Source: Lineus longissimus
Lineage: Eukaryota; Nemertea; Pilidiophora; Heteronemertea; Lineidae
DNA length: 64,000 nt
Assembly (NCBI RefSeq): GCF_910592395.1
Contig: NC_088318.1
Span: forward strand, 6,038,756-6,102,755
Reading direction: 5' to 3'
In this document: positions 24,701-35,489 of the stretch, piece by piece
Position numbering within the stretch: position 1 is the stretch's first letter
Layout of the letters: each line of letters opens with the position of its first letter
The notes under the pieces: generated by a model
What the model was told of the DNA's origin: nothing
Database searches by the model: none
What the model saw: the letters and a program-made list of their open reading frames with translations, nothing else
Translations under genes and position numbers: made by a program

Positions 24701-27700
24701 GCACTAACATGCCATTCCAGTCACTACGATAAACAACTCCCAGTATTAGTCCCAGGCTCACCCGAAATCCATCCCAGTTTGCCCTATTTGTACGTTTTAA
24801 AATGACAATGGCGGGAAAAAACGAGATCCAAGGGGGTCGTGGTTGGTGTGAGGTGATAGGGGAATCCTGCAAAAAACATGCCATTCCTGTTTTCCCTATT
24901 TGTTCGTTTTAAGACTAGTAAATAATTTTACTCATGTACACGTGCACTAAGCCTTTCTGTACTGAGCTGAAGTAAAAGAATCTTAATAAACCACTCGGTA
25001 TTTCGCCTTTATTGAAACAGGTATTCCTGGCACTCGCTTTTGATTTTCAATGAGTACTTTTCTTGATATCAAAGACCAGGCTAGTTCGTTCCAAATTTAA
25101 AATTCAAGTGTGTACAAGTGTATTGAAAATAAAGTGTCAAAATACTGCGATGTTAATAAATAGGTTTGGTTGTGGGAACGGTTCAGGTTGAAAAATGTCC
25201 ATTTTGGATGAACAGACGCCATTGTAGATAAGGCATAAGTCCTCGGTGCATTTTCTCATTTGGTGCAGGGTTTAATCGGATTTCATGTCATTTTCGGGTA
25301 GCGGTTGGAACTTCTAGCCGCTGGAACCTTGACTGTTATCCTTTTTGAAAAGCTTTTGACCGCGTTTTCCTACGCTCATGAAAACAAACATTGTTGGTTT
25401 AGTTGCACACTTTCATAAACGGAAATCTGTGCAGAAGAGTACTTTTTACTGAGTCACATTCATTACAACAGATAATACGTTTACGAGCAAACTATCTGTA
25501 TGCATTTCATCAGTAAGCTCGCACCAAAGGGATAGTAGCGCCGTATAGTTCTTATCCTTTGCATGCGTGTTTCTTTTAGGCTGACCTTGATCCAACCATT
25601 AGTGTTGCATGTGGAGACAGTATCAGTATCGAAAAACCAACCCTAACCGCTGCTGTCCGAGTCATAGTGCACGTTGTCCAAACAGCATGTCAGTATCAGA
25701 TGATTAGGCTAAACCAGGCGCTCGGGCCGTGTAGAGGACCCCTCCGAAGGGCGAAGGTACCCACACTGTTCTTTTAGCTGATTTGTCGGCGAGTGTCTTG
25801 CTAGCTCCCATTTTTGTTACTAAAAAGATGCTGCGCATGCATGGGCTACCGGCATCAGTCCTTGTAGGGCCTAAACGGCTCAACAATTTTGTGGTTTCCT
25901 CATATTTTACTTTTGCGAGAATGTGCGAGACATAGTAATACAGTAAAAAAAGAATATATTTCACGCAAAAGATACATTACATGTACACGTACATGTAATA
26001 TTGTGTTAAGAGTGCTTCTTGTATTTATTTAAGCGGGCGCACCCAACCACTTATTTACGTGCATGATCATGTTCGTACATTTGACATAATAGGCCCTACT
26101 GGTATCCATAGAGCTAGCAGGAACAAGTGCTGTCAAATCAGTCACCAGGTCTTCCCTTCGATGCAACATGTGCTAGATACATTCCTTTCCCCGATATCCG
26201 CTTTCAAACAACACAAGGGTAAGGAATATAGTACCATAATCCATCAACAAAGTAAAAAATCAAACACTTTCGTTAAAAGCAATGCATCACTGTCGTAACA
26301 TACAGTTTAAAGTTTGATTAGCTGAATAAAATACTCAATGCTCACTTGTTTACGATCAGTTCAATTTAGGCATAAACATGCCATCAGCGACAAACCTGGT
26401 ACATGTATTCCTCGGTTCAATTTATTCTTAGCCACGGACCTAGGATCGTGATCTAAAAAAACACTGATAAGAACAAGAAAGGAACATTTGCCACCGACCT
26501 TATACAACTGAAATTAGAGTATAAACAATACAGATACAGATACATTTTATTAACTGCACAACAATATGTACGTAAGTATAGGGTAATTTCGAAAACATAT
26601 TGGTTCGTGTCATCAATGAAACTGTTCATTTTCAACAGTGTCTCATTGCATATCTATAGTCTTTCAATCAATTTCCATGGTGCATCGAAGAGGACCATTT
26701 ATTTTTAACACGTTCTCCCCTTCACATCTACATTACCGTACAAAGCACAACACACTGCACTGATAATACATTCCTTGGGATATCCTGCCGACACAAACTT
26801 GTTCTCCTGAGGTTAATACGAGAATTATAACAGGAAACTTGGAAACTAGCCCATTTTTCGCCTCCCTAACTAACTGAAAACTCCGAAAAATATGCCGCCT
26901 TTCTGCTAGATTTGTACGTATGTTTGTGCCTAGAAGTGTTATCTTCATCATCCATGTCCACTTCATCTGTTAAAAACAGTGAGTTTAAGCAGGATGCTGA
27001 GATTTTTCCGGTGTTTGTTTTATTGGCAATCCATCTTCTCGAAGAGATTTCTATCGGGTGTTTCGTCTCTAATACTAACTACGGCTTAATGTGATACACT
27101 TTAGTCCTGAAATCTGGACACGTCTGTATCACTGGTTGAAGTGGCAAGCGGTATATGTGGACACAAAGAAACATTTCAGTGCTGCGTCGTGTCATACCGT
27201 TCACCGCGTTCACAAGAGATGACTAGCAATATTTAAAGGCGATAAACCCGAAAAGATACGAGAAATGTAGGCGGTTAAGATGAGGGTAAATGTGCAAAAC
27301 CTCCTGTATCATTCCAAAAATCAAGTCGGGGCTCGGATGTTTATAGCAAGTTGGTCGCTAACCTAACATGAACTTATTAAAACTTGACGTTAGGTCTAAT
27401 TTACCTAACTGAATGAAATAAAGGTAATGGTACGTTGGTGGCTGTCTTGTATTGGACAACTACTAGACATGTATGTAGGTCCCGATCTTTTAAGGTGAAA
27501 CACCCCTACTATCAGCAGTGTACAGTACTTTCTTGAAACAAGATGAAGCCATAGATGCTATAGTGCGGGAAGGTGGTCGAGTGAGGAAAAACACATTGAA
27601 GCTAACTGAAAGTCCACTGGAGCAGCTTAGTTCAATGTTTCACACTGGCTCGGCCATGACAAACTGGAAAATCTTAGAAATAAAGGCATTTTTGGTTTGG

Positions 27701-28162
27701 CCAACACAATATGCACCCCCATAGGAGATTTTCAGCAAAATGCAAAACCCTCATACGTATTTCAGAACATCATATACCAACATGGGTTCTTCATTTTAAC
27801 GAAAAAATCTCCACGGGATGCATATCAGTGTTGGTTAAAAGCGTTTTTAAAAGTGCGAGAACCTTTTTTTCTGAGAATGTAGTGTGGTCTGGAGAAATCT
27901 TCAAGTCAAATATGTTACTAAATGTCAGATACATATACTATATGTTACCATGATTAGTTACTGAATGTTTTGAAAAATGGCAAGTAGTTGACCATTTTCT
28001 TGCACGAGCATCTTAAGCTGCAACGGATGAAACTGCTCGATTCTAAAAATCTCCTCTTTCTTCTTCCAGGACTGGTGCCAGCAGAGGCAACTTCTCATGT
28101 TTGTTATCGCCGTCAACGTCAGTTTAGCAACAATGTTCTTCAATCTTCTTCAAAACCAGTGA
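14926..28162 (+). CDS. jph: Junctophilin, exons 2-5 (gene span, 5' end outside window)
   Basis: Four exons (14926-15730, 16925-17043, 18331-19340, 28070-28162) join in phase to a 675-residue C-terminal portion ending in TGA; with a usual 5' exon the protein would be about 800 residues. Junctophilins hold the plasma membrane close to the ER/SR: N-terminal MORN repeats bind the plasma membrane and a C-terminal helix anchors in the reticulum. Visible in order: MORN VI, a serine-rich joining region, MORN VII-VIII, an alanine-rich helical segment, a long low-complexity divergent region and a terminal membrane helix, which is the family order. All introns have GT..AG ends. The symbol is a family name; vertebrates have four paralogs and invertebrates usually one. 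The exon with the start codon and MORN I-V is missing. Confidence 0.93.
15731..16924 (+). other. Junctophilin intron
   Basis: GT..AG intron of 1194 bp; acceptor TCTTTTTCCAG at 16924. It holds a 13-base G run (15866-15878), a 12-base C run (16805-16816) and, near 16600-16650, a piece resembling the reverse complement of part of the MITE at 18020-18200. Translation straight through the donor adds only about 20 residues before a stop at 15791. Confidence 0.85.
16925..17043 (+). CDS. jph: Junctophilin exon: end of alanine-rich helical segment
   Basis: A 119-bp exon, phase 2 in and phase 1 out. It encodes RMANARAKAEQADIAAHRAR followed by EDSDIARLKGKEFAPEFHQP, matching the family pattern of an Ala/Lys/Glu-rich helix closing with a conserved L/F-x-P-[ED]-F-[YH]-Q-P-G box. 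The final glycine codon is split across the intron (G at 17043, GT at 18331). Donor CCG|GTAAGC. The helix is thought to bridge the gap between the two membranes. It is too short to stand out as an open frame and was found by homology and phase. Confidence 0.93.
17044..18330 (+). other. Junctophilin intron with a small inverted-repeat element
   Basis: GT..AG intron of 1287 bp with acceptor TTTATTTCAG at 18330. Contains the 181-bp MITE at 18020-18200 and, just before it on the minus strand, a tRNA B-box-like GGTTCGATTCCC that may be a SINE remnant. Confidence 0.85.
18020..18200. mobile_element. 181-bp MITE-like element with 10-bp terminal inverted repeats
   Basis: Opens with CCCGGTGTAA and closes with the exact reverse complement TTACACCGGG. 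The interior repeats GAGTGTTTC-like motifs and codes for nothing. It adjoins, and may interrupt, a tRNA-like B box (GAATCGAACCC at 18012-18022 on the plus strand). No clear target-site duplication was found. Confidence 0.6.
18331..19340 (+). CDS. jph: Junctophilin exon: divergent cytoplasmic region
   Basis: A 1010-bp exon. The first residues complete the conserved box and continue TDILRKKLQEHGGPDMGNYH. The remaining ~300 residues are Ser/Asp/Arg-rich and low in order, as in the divergent region of the family, with basic clusters (SRRKTMPSL, GSKGKRGSLPD) and an acidic SPDSGVSDSDD stretch that could be phosphorylated. The end is a charged helix (EEVSRLSHERRQELIRLH, EEERRARGEIVIRLSDLK). The coding end is set by the donor AAG|GTAAAG at 19340/19341, because it joins in phase to the membrane-anchor exon. 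If the intron is kept, the frame runs on 20 residues to a stop at 19403 and the anchor is lost. Confidence 0.92.
20988..21710. repeat. Duplicated intronic segment, copy A, with inverted-repeat ends
   Basis: The part 20988-21400 starts GGGATTCGAAAAAGCTGG and ends with the inverse (CCAGCTTTTTCGAATACCC), with inverted similarity running about 75 bp inward, so it looks like a MITE. Similarity to copy B at 22640-23405 continues past the inverted repeat through AATGCTCAGCT, TAGATTCGCGAAAATAAA and CAAAACGTTCAG, so a larger unit was duplicated. Confidence 0.75.
21799..21830. repeat. Perfect 14-bp hairpin with ATGC loop
   Basis: GGATGTATAGCACT and its exact reverse complement are separated by four bases. 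It lies within the last junctophilin intron. No associated gene or RNA precursor is evident. Confidence 0.7.
22640..23405. repeat. Duplicated intronic segment, copy B, with inverted-repeat ends
   Basis: Homolog of 20988-21710. The inverted-repeat portion spans about 22640-23113 (GGGTATTCGAAAAAGCTGG at the left, GAATACCC at the right), followed by the shared trailing segment. Copy B is interrupted and diverged relative to copy A. No open frame is shared by both. Confidence 0.75.
23417..23773. mobile_element. Foldback element, copy 1 (palindromic right half)
   Basis: Starts TCTAAAATACCTGG and ends CAATTCCTTA. From about 23588 the right part is a long imperfect palindrome: ATACCTCACTGTCGGTATTG, AAAACCGCTCGGGTGGA and ATATTTGCC are mirrored by later complements. 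Shares ends and palindromic design with 31727-32073 and 53846-54535. A minus-strand open frame of 180 codons (23198-23740) overlaps it but shows no family resemblance and is probably chance. Confidence 0.75.
24628..24912. repeat. Tandem duplication, period 170 bp (second unit shortened)
   Basis: AAAATGACAATG, AACGAGATCCAAGGGGGTCG and ACATGCCATTCC occur in both units, and each unit ends near CCCTATTTGT(A/T)CGTTTTAA. The second unit lacks the middle part of the first. Non-coding. Confidence 0.8.
28070..28162 (+). CDS. jph: Junctophilin last exon: C-terminal ER/SR membrane anchor
   Basis: Phase 0 after the acceptor TTCTTCCAG. Encodes 30 residues, DWCQQRQLLM then FVIAVNVSLATMFFNLL and a short polar tail, ending in TGA at 28160-28162. 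The hydrophobic run of about 18 residues near the C-terminus is the tail anchor expected in every junctophilin. Joining it to the 18331-19340 exon keeps the frame and ends the protein directly after the anchor, as in known family members. The exon was found by looking for an acceptor followed by a short in-frame hydrophobic stretch, since it is far too short for an open-frame search. Moderate doubt remains only because 8.7 kb separate it from the previous exon. Confidence 0.88.
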   Translation, partial: DWCQQRQLLMFVIAVNVSLATMFFNLLQNQ

Positions 28163-28462
28163 TATCAACTGCTATTCCCTGGCCATGTAAATAACAAATT
28201 GAATAGGCAACCACTCCTGGATGCGGTGTCCAACAAACCCAGCTGACTTTCGCAAGTGTCAGGCAACGGCTGCGGACGAAGACAAGGTCCCGGGTCATCC
28301 CCTTGGATCTGACGTGTCCAAGGGTTCCCCCTCTTTACCGTAGAGGGCTTCTAGAAGCGTGACGCACGATACAACGTATGGCATGTGTGTCAAACTTTCC
28401 TTTAGGTCCGCTTTAGGATCGTGTGCCAACTCATTAAGGTGGGAATTTGCCCTAAGATTTAG

Positions 28463-28468
28463 AATAAA
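28463..28468 (+). terminator. Candidate polyadenylation signal AATAAA for junctophilin
   Basis: An AATAAA hexamer about 300 bp after the junctophilin stop codon. The position is plausible for a short 3' UTR, but a lone hexamer in AT-rich DNA is weak evidence. Confidence 0.3.
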
Positions 28469-31400
28469 TGTTCGAAAACCATTACTTATTTCTGCAGCTC
28501 TTTTGCTGTACATTACTATCAAAGAAAAGTATAACGCAAGTTGAACTTTCTATTTCTTCTTTCAACTTGGTTGATTTCTTAACAAATATTCGATTGTCAT
28601 GTAGCTTTCGTAAACACGTTAAATGGACGCGTCCCCAAAAGGTCGTTTTAGTTCCCTGATGACGTCAGGCTGTACCCGGATGTGTGTTTGAGACGCCATG
28701 TTTGAAATGGTCGATTCTTGACACAATTCCCCAAAGATCTCATTAGAGTTTATCGCCAGATGGCGAGGAAGTAGATTACGCCGTTTGGAAAGTCATGCAA
28801 AATGTTTCATAAGTGCTTGTGGTACTTAATGTGATATGGTGTTAGAATGTGACTGGTATACATTTTGTATACACAGACGTCGTAGAAAGAAGGTTGGCTT
28901 TGGAAGACTAGAAAATTTCGGCCAACGAACTGAAACACTTATTTATTGATTGATTTTTAAAGTTGAGGCCGCACTTTCTGTCGCGAATGCAACTTTATTT
29001 GTGCATATTTTGCCACTGAAAAATAATCAAAACATTTTTTTCATGGATTGTTTTTCATAAATATCAGTTTGTAGTTACTGGTCCGCCTCTTTGCCATGTA
29101 TTATGCCTCTGACATTTTTACACTATTGGAAGGGCTCCCAATTCCTATAATCCTATAGAATTCGCCTCATACTAAAATCGATTATGTTCGCAATATAAAA
29201 TTTGAAAAAAAACCTTGTTAAGACTATATTGAGACATTAAACTGGAAGAGATTAGGAGATTTTTTTCTTACCATGTGTTGCTCTATCCCCACATAGTCTT
29301 GTCCCATGTCGGCATCAGTAAAATTTGGTTTGTAGCTTGAAAAAGTTGTAATTGTATGATATTTGACTTCTCCTTCAATTATTTTGAACTTCGTCAGTAA
29401 ACCACAACGAGTTTGCTGTAAAAAGCATTGGATATCCTGTTCATACCTTCTTCACTCGTTTGATTGTACATAATTTTGTAATTTCACAGACATTATTAGT
29501 TCATATTGCCGCCTGTGCCTTCAGCTTGGGATTGATTAGAATATTGAATGCATTGCCACCATTTGGTCGTTGGAGAAACGAGGAATAATATCATGGAATA
29601 ACGTGATGGACAGTAATTGTTTGAAGATGGGGTTCACGAAATAATTAATTGAGGGGTGCTTTTTGAGATTATCGCCGTCAAAATTGGGAGCCACAACTTA
29701 TTTTGGTATTTTGAAGTCCAATTGTTATCCACATGATTTTCCTCTGCATGCATTGTCTTATAAATCATGTTATGTTGCTATATAGCACACATGGTACACT
29801 TCTCGAGCTAGCCGCGACCACGTTTATCAAATGTACCACAGGTCACCAATAATGCAGTTTGAAACATCGGGTTTCACATCTTAAGTTATAGTTGTTGCAT
29901 CCCTATCCTCCTCTATGCCATAGAAACGTGTGCCTTGATTTGATGAAAACAAACAGTTTGTTTGGTATCAGGGAAGATGTAAGTAGAAAGTAAAGAGAAC
30001 GAGATTTCTAATTAACATATAGATTGAGTTCCGTAATCGATCCCCATTTGTGTTCTGTAGCAGATTAGTTAAAGGACAATACAGACCACTTCTGCGCGTT
30101 CATGTAATGCTCAAGTCTTCTTAATTGTTGACTCGCCAAGGGATTTCGTCTACAAATAAACTTTCAATGTCTTTCAAGTCATTTATCAGATGCAACAACT
30201 CGTGTAAGGAAAAAAGTTAAGAGTAAAGCATTTCGACTCTTATCTTTTCTTGTAAATATCTTTATAATTTCGGTGAGTCTTCTGTTCTCCTTGTAGCACA
30301 TACGTTCTCCTCGTTTGATGTTGTTTAAGGAGGGTGTTCAGCTGAGTGGGTTCTCCGACTCGGTCTGGGCCAACGTTAAACGAATTGGCGTTGTTTCCTC
30401 TCGAATCGTTTTCTGGTCTGTGTACCAAAATGGCAGAACTGATGGAGTTTTAAGATGTTTCCCGGCGTTCGCACCCTGGTGGCCTGCATGGAACTAATAA
30501 TCGCCTTCCCCTCGATAGTCTCTCCCGGCTTGTGTCGTCGCCAGTTGGTAAGGACCGGAACACCTTTCGTCACATACATAGTTACTCTACTTTGCATGTT
30601 ATTTGATTGTAAATACTTTTGTTATTTTGTTTCATACATAACGGGTGTGTGCGTGTGGTATGCTATTTGTATTTATATATATTGTACTGCCAGCAAATTT
30701 GGTCAGTTAGAATTGCTTTATGAAAGGTACGTGCCCTCACTTCTGTAATTAGCCAATCAAGGGAAGGTCATTTGAAAGCTATGGTACCATTGACACCTTC
30801 GTCTATTTCGTCTTATTCAAGTTGGAATCCACCGCTGCGCATAGATTTGAACAGAGGTTCTCTTGGTGTACGTTGCCGGGGTCTTCTCCAGCTTCTCTAG
30901 ATATAAGGTGTGATGAAATGAAACATACCAAGCCGATATGGTGTTCACACTAATGTTGGTTACAGCTTGTCGCTATATTTTGACAAACACATTTTCTGTC
31001 AGAACACTGTTTTAATGCCCGTAATAACATTTAAAGAAAGAGCGGTATTTTCAGCAACACAGCTGCGACAAAGCAGCCATGCATTACGGTTTGTTGATTT
31101 TAGCCACCAGGGCCCTATGATTTTATCAAATGATGGTCTCGCACGTTAACGTAGCGTATCACGTGACGAATCACGTGGCGTCCTTCGTTGCGGAGCAATT
31201 TTCAGTACAGTAAATCAAAACCTTCTCAAATTCATGATATATAGCCTATTGCGTAGTCCCCAATTGCGTAACGTATAGGTAACCTGCACATATAAACGGC
31301 CGCCCTTGATCATCAGTTCGGGCTCATGACCTATACCAAAACGCAACCCCACTCCAAACTGTTGCCTGCCATCAAATAAATCAATTATCAACTTATACAC

Positions 31401-31726
31401 TATTGTTATATGGCATCAGATAGTCATCTACAGCACAATTTGTAAGAAAATTAGTGAATTTAGTTCTCCTGCGCCCCTCTCCCATCTTTATTAGGTTTTT
31501 AGTTTCAAACAAAGAGGAGAACTTGGATAAATCATGATAAGTACACGGAACAATACCTTTCATATAGATTTGGATAAGACAATAAACCGTAGAATCTGTG
31601 ATAAAAAACTGAGTATTATAACAAAACCTACGTGGTCGTCTTAACAACTTCTCTCAAGCTAGACTTCGCAATTTATCAGGTATTGGTCAGAAGACACCTG
31701 TTATGCTTCTGATGAGGCTCTATGAT
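28469..31726. other. Intergenic stretch, no gene recognised
   Basis: Short open frames only (largest about 97 codons near 30455-30748). No domain, tRNA or repeat family was recognised. A minus-strand open frame at 30376-30597 has ordinary composition but no recognisable motif. Confidence 0.5.
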
Positions 31727-32073
31727 TCTCAAATACCTGGATTTAGAACGAACCGCGCTATACACTTCCATAACCGCTTGGATTGGTGCAAAAAGTGGAA
31801 GCTGTCAAAAGCAGTTAAAAACACATTTTTCGTTGTTTAATTTGAGATATTTTAGAAATTGATACTTCACTGTCGGTATTGATTGTCTCACCACTACCGC
31901 TCAGGTGGAGCTGAAATGTTGGCAAAAACCTCGGTCTGCCTCGGTCTGCCTCGAGGGTGGAGCTAATATTTAGACCAAAACCGAGACATACCGAGGTTTT
32001 TGCCAACATTTCAGCTCCACCCGAGCGGTTTTGGTGAGACAACCAATACCTCCAGGTCGGTATCAGTTCCTTA
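31727..32073. mobile_element. Foldback element, copy 2
   Basis: Starts TCTCAAATACCTGG and ends CAGTTCCTTA. The right part is palindromic: CTCAGGTGGAGCTGAAATGTTG at about 31900 is mirrored by CAACATTTCAGCTCCACCCGAG at about 32003. AAGCTGTCAAAAGCAGTTAAAA and the GTTGTTTAATTTGAGA block are also shared with copy 1 at 23417. Confidence 0.78.
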
Positions 32074-33488
32074 TGCAATGGGCCATGCATCCTCTCTTGC
32101 AAACAGTGCCTACAATACGACTCCTCCTTACGCATGTTTTAGAAAGAGTAAGTATATTTATCGAGTGAAATGGCCCTATAATGTCAGGAAGGAATTGGAA
32201 GCCAGGCAAAATATCTGATATAAAATGAATGAATGTGCGAATTTCACCTTGCTAGCACGACAACAGTGCAGTCTGCATCATACAGGGTCAGCATAGCTTT
32301 GCAGTGGCAGATTGGTACCCGATTTCCTCACCAAAGATAGCAAAACGAATGGGCATGACCGCCATATCGAATGTCTCCCGGCCAACTGGCGTGCTTCGCA
32401 GTTTTTAGTCTGGAATGCGGACGAAGAGGACGAACATGCATTGTTTTCGAGTGGCGGGCATAACCGAGCTACTCATTCATTTTGTCATGCCATCTGCTGG
32501 ATTTATCTGGTACCATGTCTACAGTATCTGCAATAAACTGACTTGTTCAATAGTGGCACCCTTTAACAAACAAAGACATATAGCGTCAAGTCAAATAGTC
32601 AAAAGATTGAATGGAGTTGATCTTCGAGGGTGTGTACATTTACAGTAACTATGATGGTAATAATTGACTACAGGGTCAATGTATTATCGCAGTTTGCGGT
32701 ACCTTGTAAATATAATTCTATTCTCACTTACGAGATGTTCTTCTCGATGATATGCACAAATTTATCTTTTGTCCCACCTTTATTTCAGTTTTTCAATTTC
32801 ACTTATTTTATACGGTTAGGTGTTGTGAACTACGTCATCTGTTTCAGTCATAAGGCGTTTGTCGTCATCAAGTCCGCTTGCATATATACATTGTAACTAA
32901 CCTAAGGTCAAGGTTAAGGTCAGAACGAAGTGTATGAGTATTGTACTTTAGTTCTGTTCGCTTCTGTAAATCGTGAAAAAAAACACCACCGCGGAATGAT
33001 ATCAACACATACTGTGAACAAAATGGATTTCTATCTTTGCCAACCAAATTCAAGGTTAAGCTTGCGTTGTGAGGAATGAAAAGGACATGTACTCTTCCCT
33101 TTTTCCTCAGAATATTTGAACAGAACGACCAGTACATAGTCTTCACGTTTTCATTCAAGCGTTTTCACAGGTCCTCCAGTGTTCATGCAATTGCAGACAT
33201 GCAAGACTCTATGAAACGTGCACCCAGAGGCCAATGCATTTGACTCGGCGACAGTCTGGCTGAACTTGTACAGAAATGTTGGCGCCTGTAATCGTTTATA
33301 CAGATTCCGGGCAGACCTTACCGCAACGGACAAAACTGTAAGTGTACAGTGAACTACATGTACATGTATATGAAGGTTTATTTATTTTTCTGTAAGATCA
33401 GTGTATATTAAGACCAATTTTTAACCATAAGGTGTTGTACATTGTCGTTTGTGACCGAGGCTTTTGGCATACAGTATTAAGACTTATA
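32074..33488. other. Intergenic stretch, no gene recognised
   Basis: No open frame above about 96 codons and no recognisable feature. A short ACATGTACATGTA run lies at about 33356-33368; similar short runs recur through the window. Confidence 0.5.
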
Positions 33489-33649
33489 CAGTAGAACCCC
33501 TCTATCAAGGACACCCTCGGGACTGACAAGTGCCGTCCTTAATAGAGAGGTGTCCTGATTAGAGAGATCAAATTGAATAGAAACTACCAATTTGGGACTA
33601 AAACTAGTGCCCTTTATAGAGAGGTTGTCCGCTAAGAGAGGTTCCACTG
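33489..33649. mobile_element. 161-bp MITE with TA target duplication (Tc1/pogo type)
   Basis: Opens CAGTAGAACCCCTCT and closes AGAGAGGTTCCACTG, an imperfect terminal inverted repeat, flanked by TA at 33487-33488 and 33650-33651. Internal GAGAGGTGTCC and GAGAGGTTGTCC motifs repeat the terminal sequence. CAGTRGAACC ends with a TA duplication are typical of MITEs moved by pogo/Tigger-like transposases. No coding capacity. Confidence 0.85.
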
Positions 33650-33651
33650 TA

Positions 33652-35231
33652 GTTGATTGTCTTTGTTTCAGTTTTCTAAAGAAACACCTTTTACCGCATC
33701 TGTACGGTTTGTTGAGACTTAAGTCGTTTGTGTAAAATAACCTTTTTCTGGAAGTTTGTGAAAATTTTACTCATTGTTGATAATAAACGTTTTCTCTGAC
33801 TTATTGAGTCACGGAACATCGGCCTTAGGACATACAAGAGAACCGCTATGATGTTAATATTTTGTTTAGCTATTTGGCCGAGTTGATATCAAATCGATTC
33901 CATCGAAAATAAGTCACTTGACACATTTGTTTTACGACGGAGAACTACGATTTACATCAAACTGACCACCTTGGCTTTGCAGAAATTGCAGACATATCAG
34001 GCTGTGTTTATCGCGGCTGTTCTGGAAACTGTCCTAGCTGGTGTTGTTGTTGTCATCACTGTATAGATTTTATTCAAAACAGGTTACCTCGGAATATTTT
34101 GTTCATAACTTTTCATTTTAATGGAATGGGGATAAAATAAATTCTGTTATACGCTGTGATCGAAGAATATCTGGTCTGGTTTAAAAAATTCTAATCGCCA
34201 GAGACTGGCTGGATTTCTTTCCAGTCTCTTTAATTGATGGCTTGATCTTTTTTTCAAGAAGCCTGGTTCACTTCTGGTGTATTTCTGAGCGGTCGTATAA
34301 CACCCGATCTGGAAAAGTGTACGTCGGAGAAAGAGCCCAAGAAGGGAACTGGCAGGCTTTTTGGTGATCAGGACTTGGTTGTTCAAAACAAGCCTAGTCA
34401 CTAACTTGGCATTAATTTCAACTTGGCGTTAATGTCGACAGAGGGTTGTCTCTTTCAGTTAGACATGTCAAGTTAACGCCATGTTTATCGCTAACGTTAA
34501 TTGTTTTGAACTACCAAACCCTGGAAGTTTCTAGCTGTGAATGTTTGCTAGGTAATTTAAATTTCATTTATCACCAAATTCAGTTGCCAGGATGCTATCT
34601 TCAAATCAAATTAAAGCGGCGAAAACGTGAAACCTCATCACTGAAATTTGGCCAGATACTAAGTGGTTATTGGCATTCTTGAGTTCACTCCAGTCCAGAC
34701 AATGTTGAGTTACGTTTGCTGTTTAGCCTAGATGATGAGCTATGAAATTAGATGATGGACGACAAGCTTTGACAAGTTTGCAAGTTATATATTTTTCTAT
34801 TTGATGTCCATACGTTTGTTTTGCATGAACCCTTTTCTTGAATTCTCCGCGTGTTGGGTTTCTACACCATCTCAACCATTGGTTAGTGTATTTCCTGGGA
34901 ACTACTCCCATGTTGTGATGACATGACCCAGCCGATTTGACCACCTTGGTGCTTTTCAAACATGGTGACTGAATACAATAGTGTATAAGTTATGGTCCCA
35001 ATAAAATGCTATGTTTCTACCCTGAAATCGGTTGTTTTTTTTTTTATTCTATGTACATGTACATATTCGTCAGAACGTACATCAGGACGTTGATGAATCT
35101 ATCTTTAAATTAAAAATTGATATTCCGACAAACTACTGAGAGTTGGAGTGTTGGAAGGTAGATATTGCTCTTTTAGATGCGCATTTGAGTCATTTGAAGT
35201 TGTTAAAAGTAATGTGTATTCAAGTCTTAAA
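33652..35231. other. Intergenic stretch, no gene recognised
   Basis: No recognisable coding sequence. Short CAAGTTAACG and ACTTGGCGTTAA motifs recur between 34410 and 34500. Confidence 0.45.
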
Positions 35232-35457
35232 GTAATGTAATGTAATGTTTATATTTATATAGCGCTAATCAGTAAAGACTGCTCAAGCGGTTACCCTGGT
35301 CTCCACAGAAATCAATCAGGGGTTTCAAGGAGCAACCAGAAGGTGCTCACTTGAACTCGACCAGTAGGGGAACTAAGCAGTGACTATGCCGGGAGTCGAA
35401 CCCACGACCTCCTGATCATGAGGCCGACTCTCTTCCACTGCGCTACCGCTGCCCCGT
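35232..35457 (-). mobile_element. tRNA-derived SINE
   Basis: On the minus strand, 35457 downward reads GGGGCAGCGGTAGCGCAGTGG (split here as GGGGCAGCGG TAGCGCAGTGG), an A-box-like start, then a CTCATGA anticodon-loop-like stretch and GTGGGTTCGACTCCC, a perfect B box. The non-tRNA body follows, ending in GCGCTATATAAATATAAAC and an ATTAC tandem tail (35232-35255). Head, B box and simple tail define a SINE. It is not a functional tRNA: the sequence runs on without a proper acceptor stem. Confidence 0.85.
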
Positions 35458-35489
35458 ACATGTATATTGATTAAGTACATTAAGTACAT

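Larger units (their letters stand above)
19341..28069 (+). other. Junctophilin last intron, 8.7 kb, repeat-rich
   Basis: GT..AG intron ending TTCTTCTTCCAG at 28069. It contains no other recognisable gene. It holds a perfect hairpin (21799-21830), two copies of a roughly 730-bp duplicated segment (20988-21710, 22640-23405), a foldback element (23417-23773) and a 170-bp-period tandem repeat (24628-24912). Confidence 0.8.

Noticed and set aside
25980-26000. ACATGTAC-rich runs here and at about 13600, 33356, 35050, 43616 and 50139 as a CRISPR-like or regulated array
   Set aside because: Short, irregular simple-sequence runs without unit spacing or unique spacers.
27518-27724. Plus-strand frame with DEAIDAIVREGGRVRKN in the last junctophilin intron, considered as an extra exon
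   Set aside because: No family match to junctophilin, and the 19340-28070 junction is already in phase without it.
30376-30597. Minus-strand frame with HKPGETIEGKAI, faintly arrestin-like
   Set aside because: The resemblance is a few residues only, with no supporting exons or splice sites found around it.
35390-35457. A functional tRNA-Met gene on the minus strand
   Set aside because: The A/B boxes and a CAT anticodon-like triplet are present, but no proper acceptor stem closes it, and a SINE body and ATTAC tail follow.
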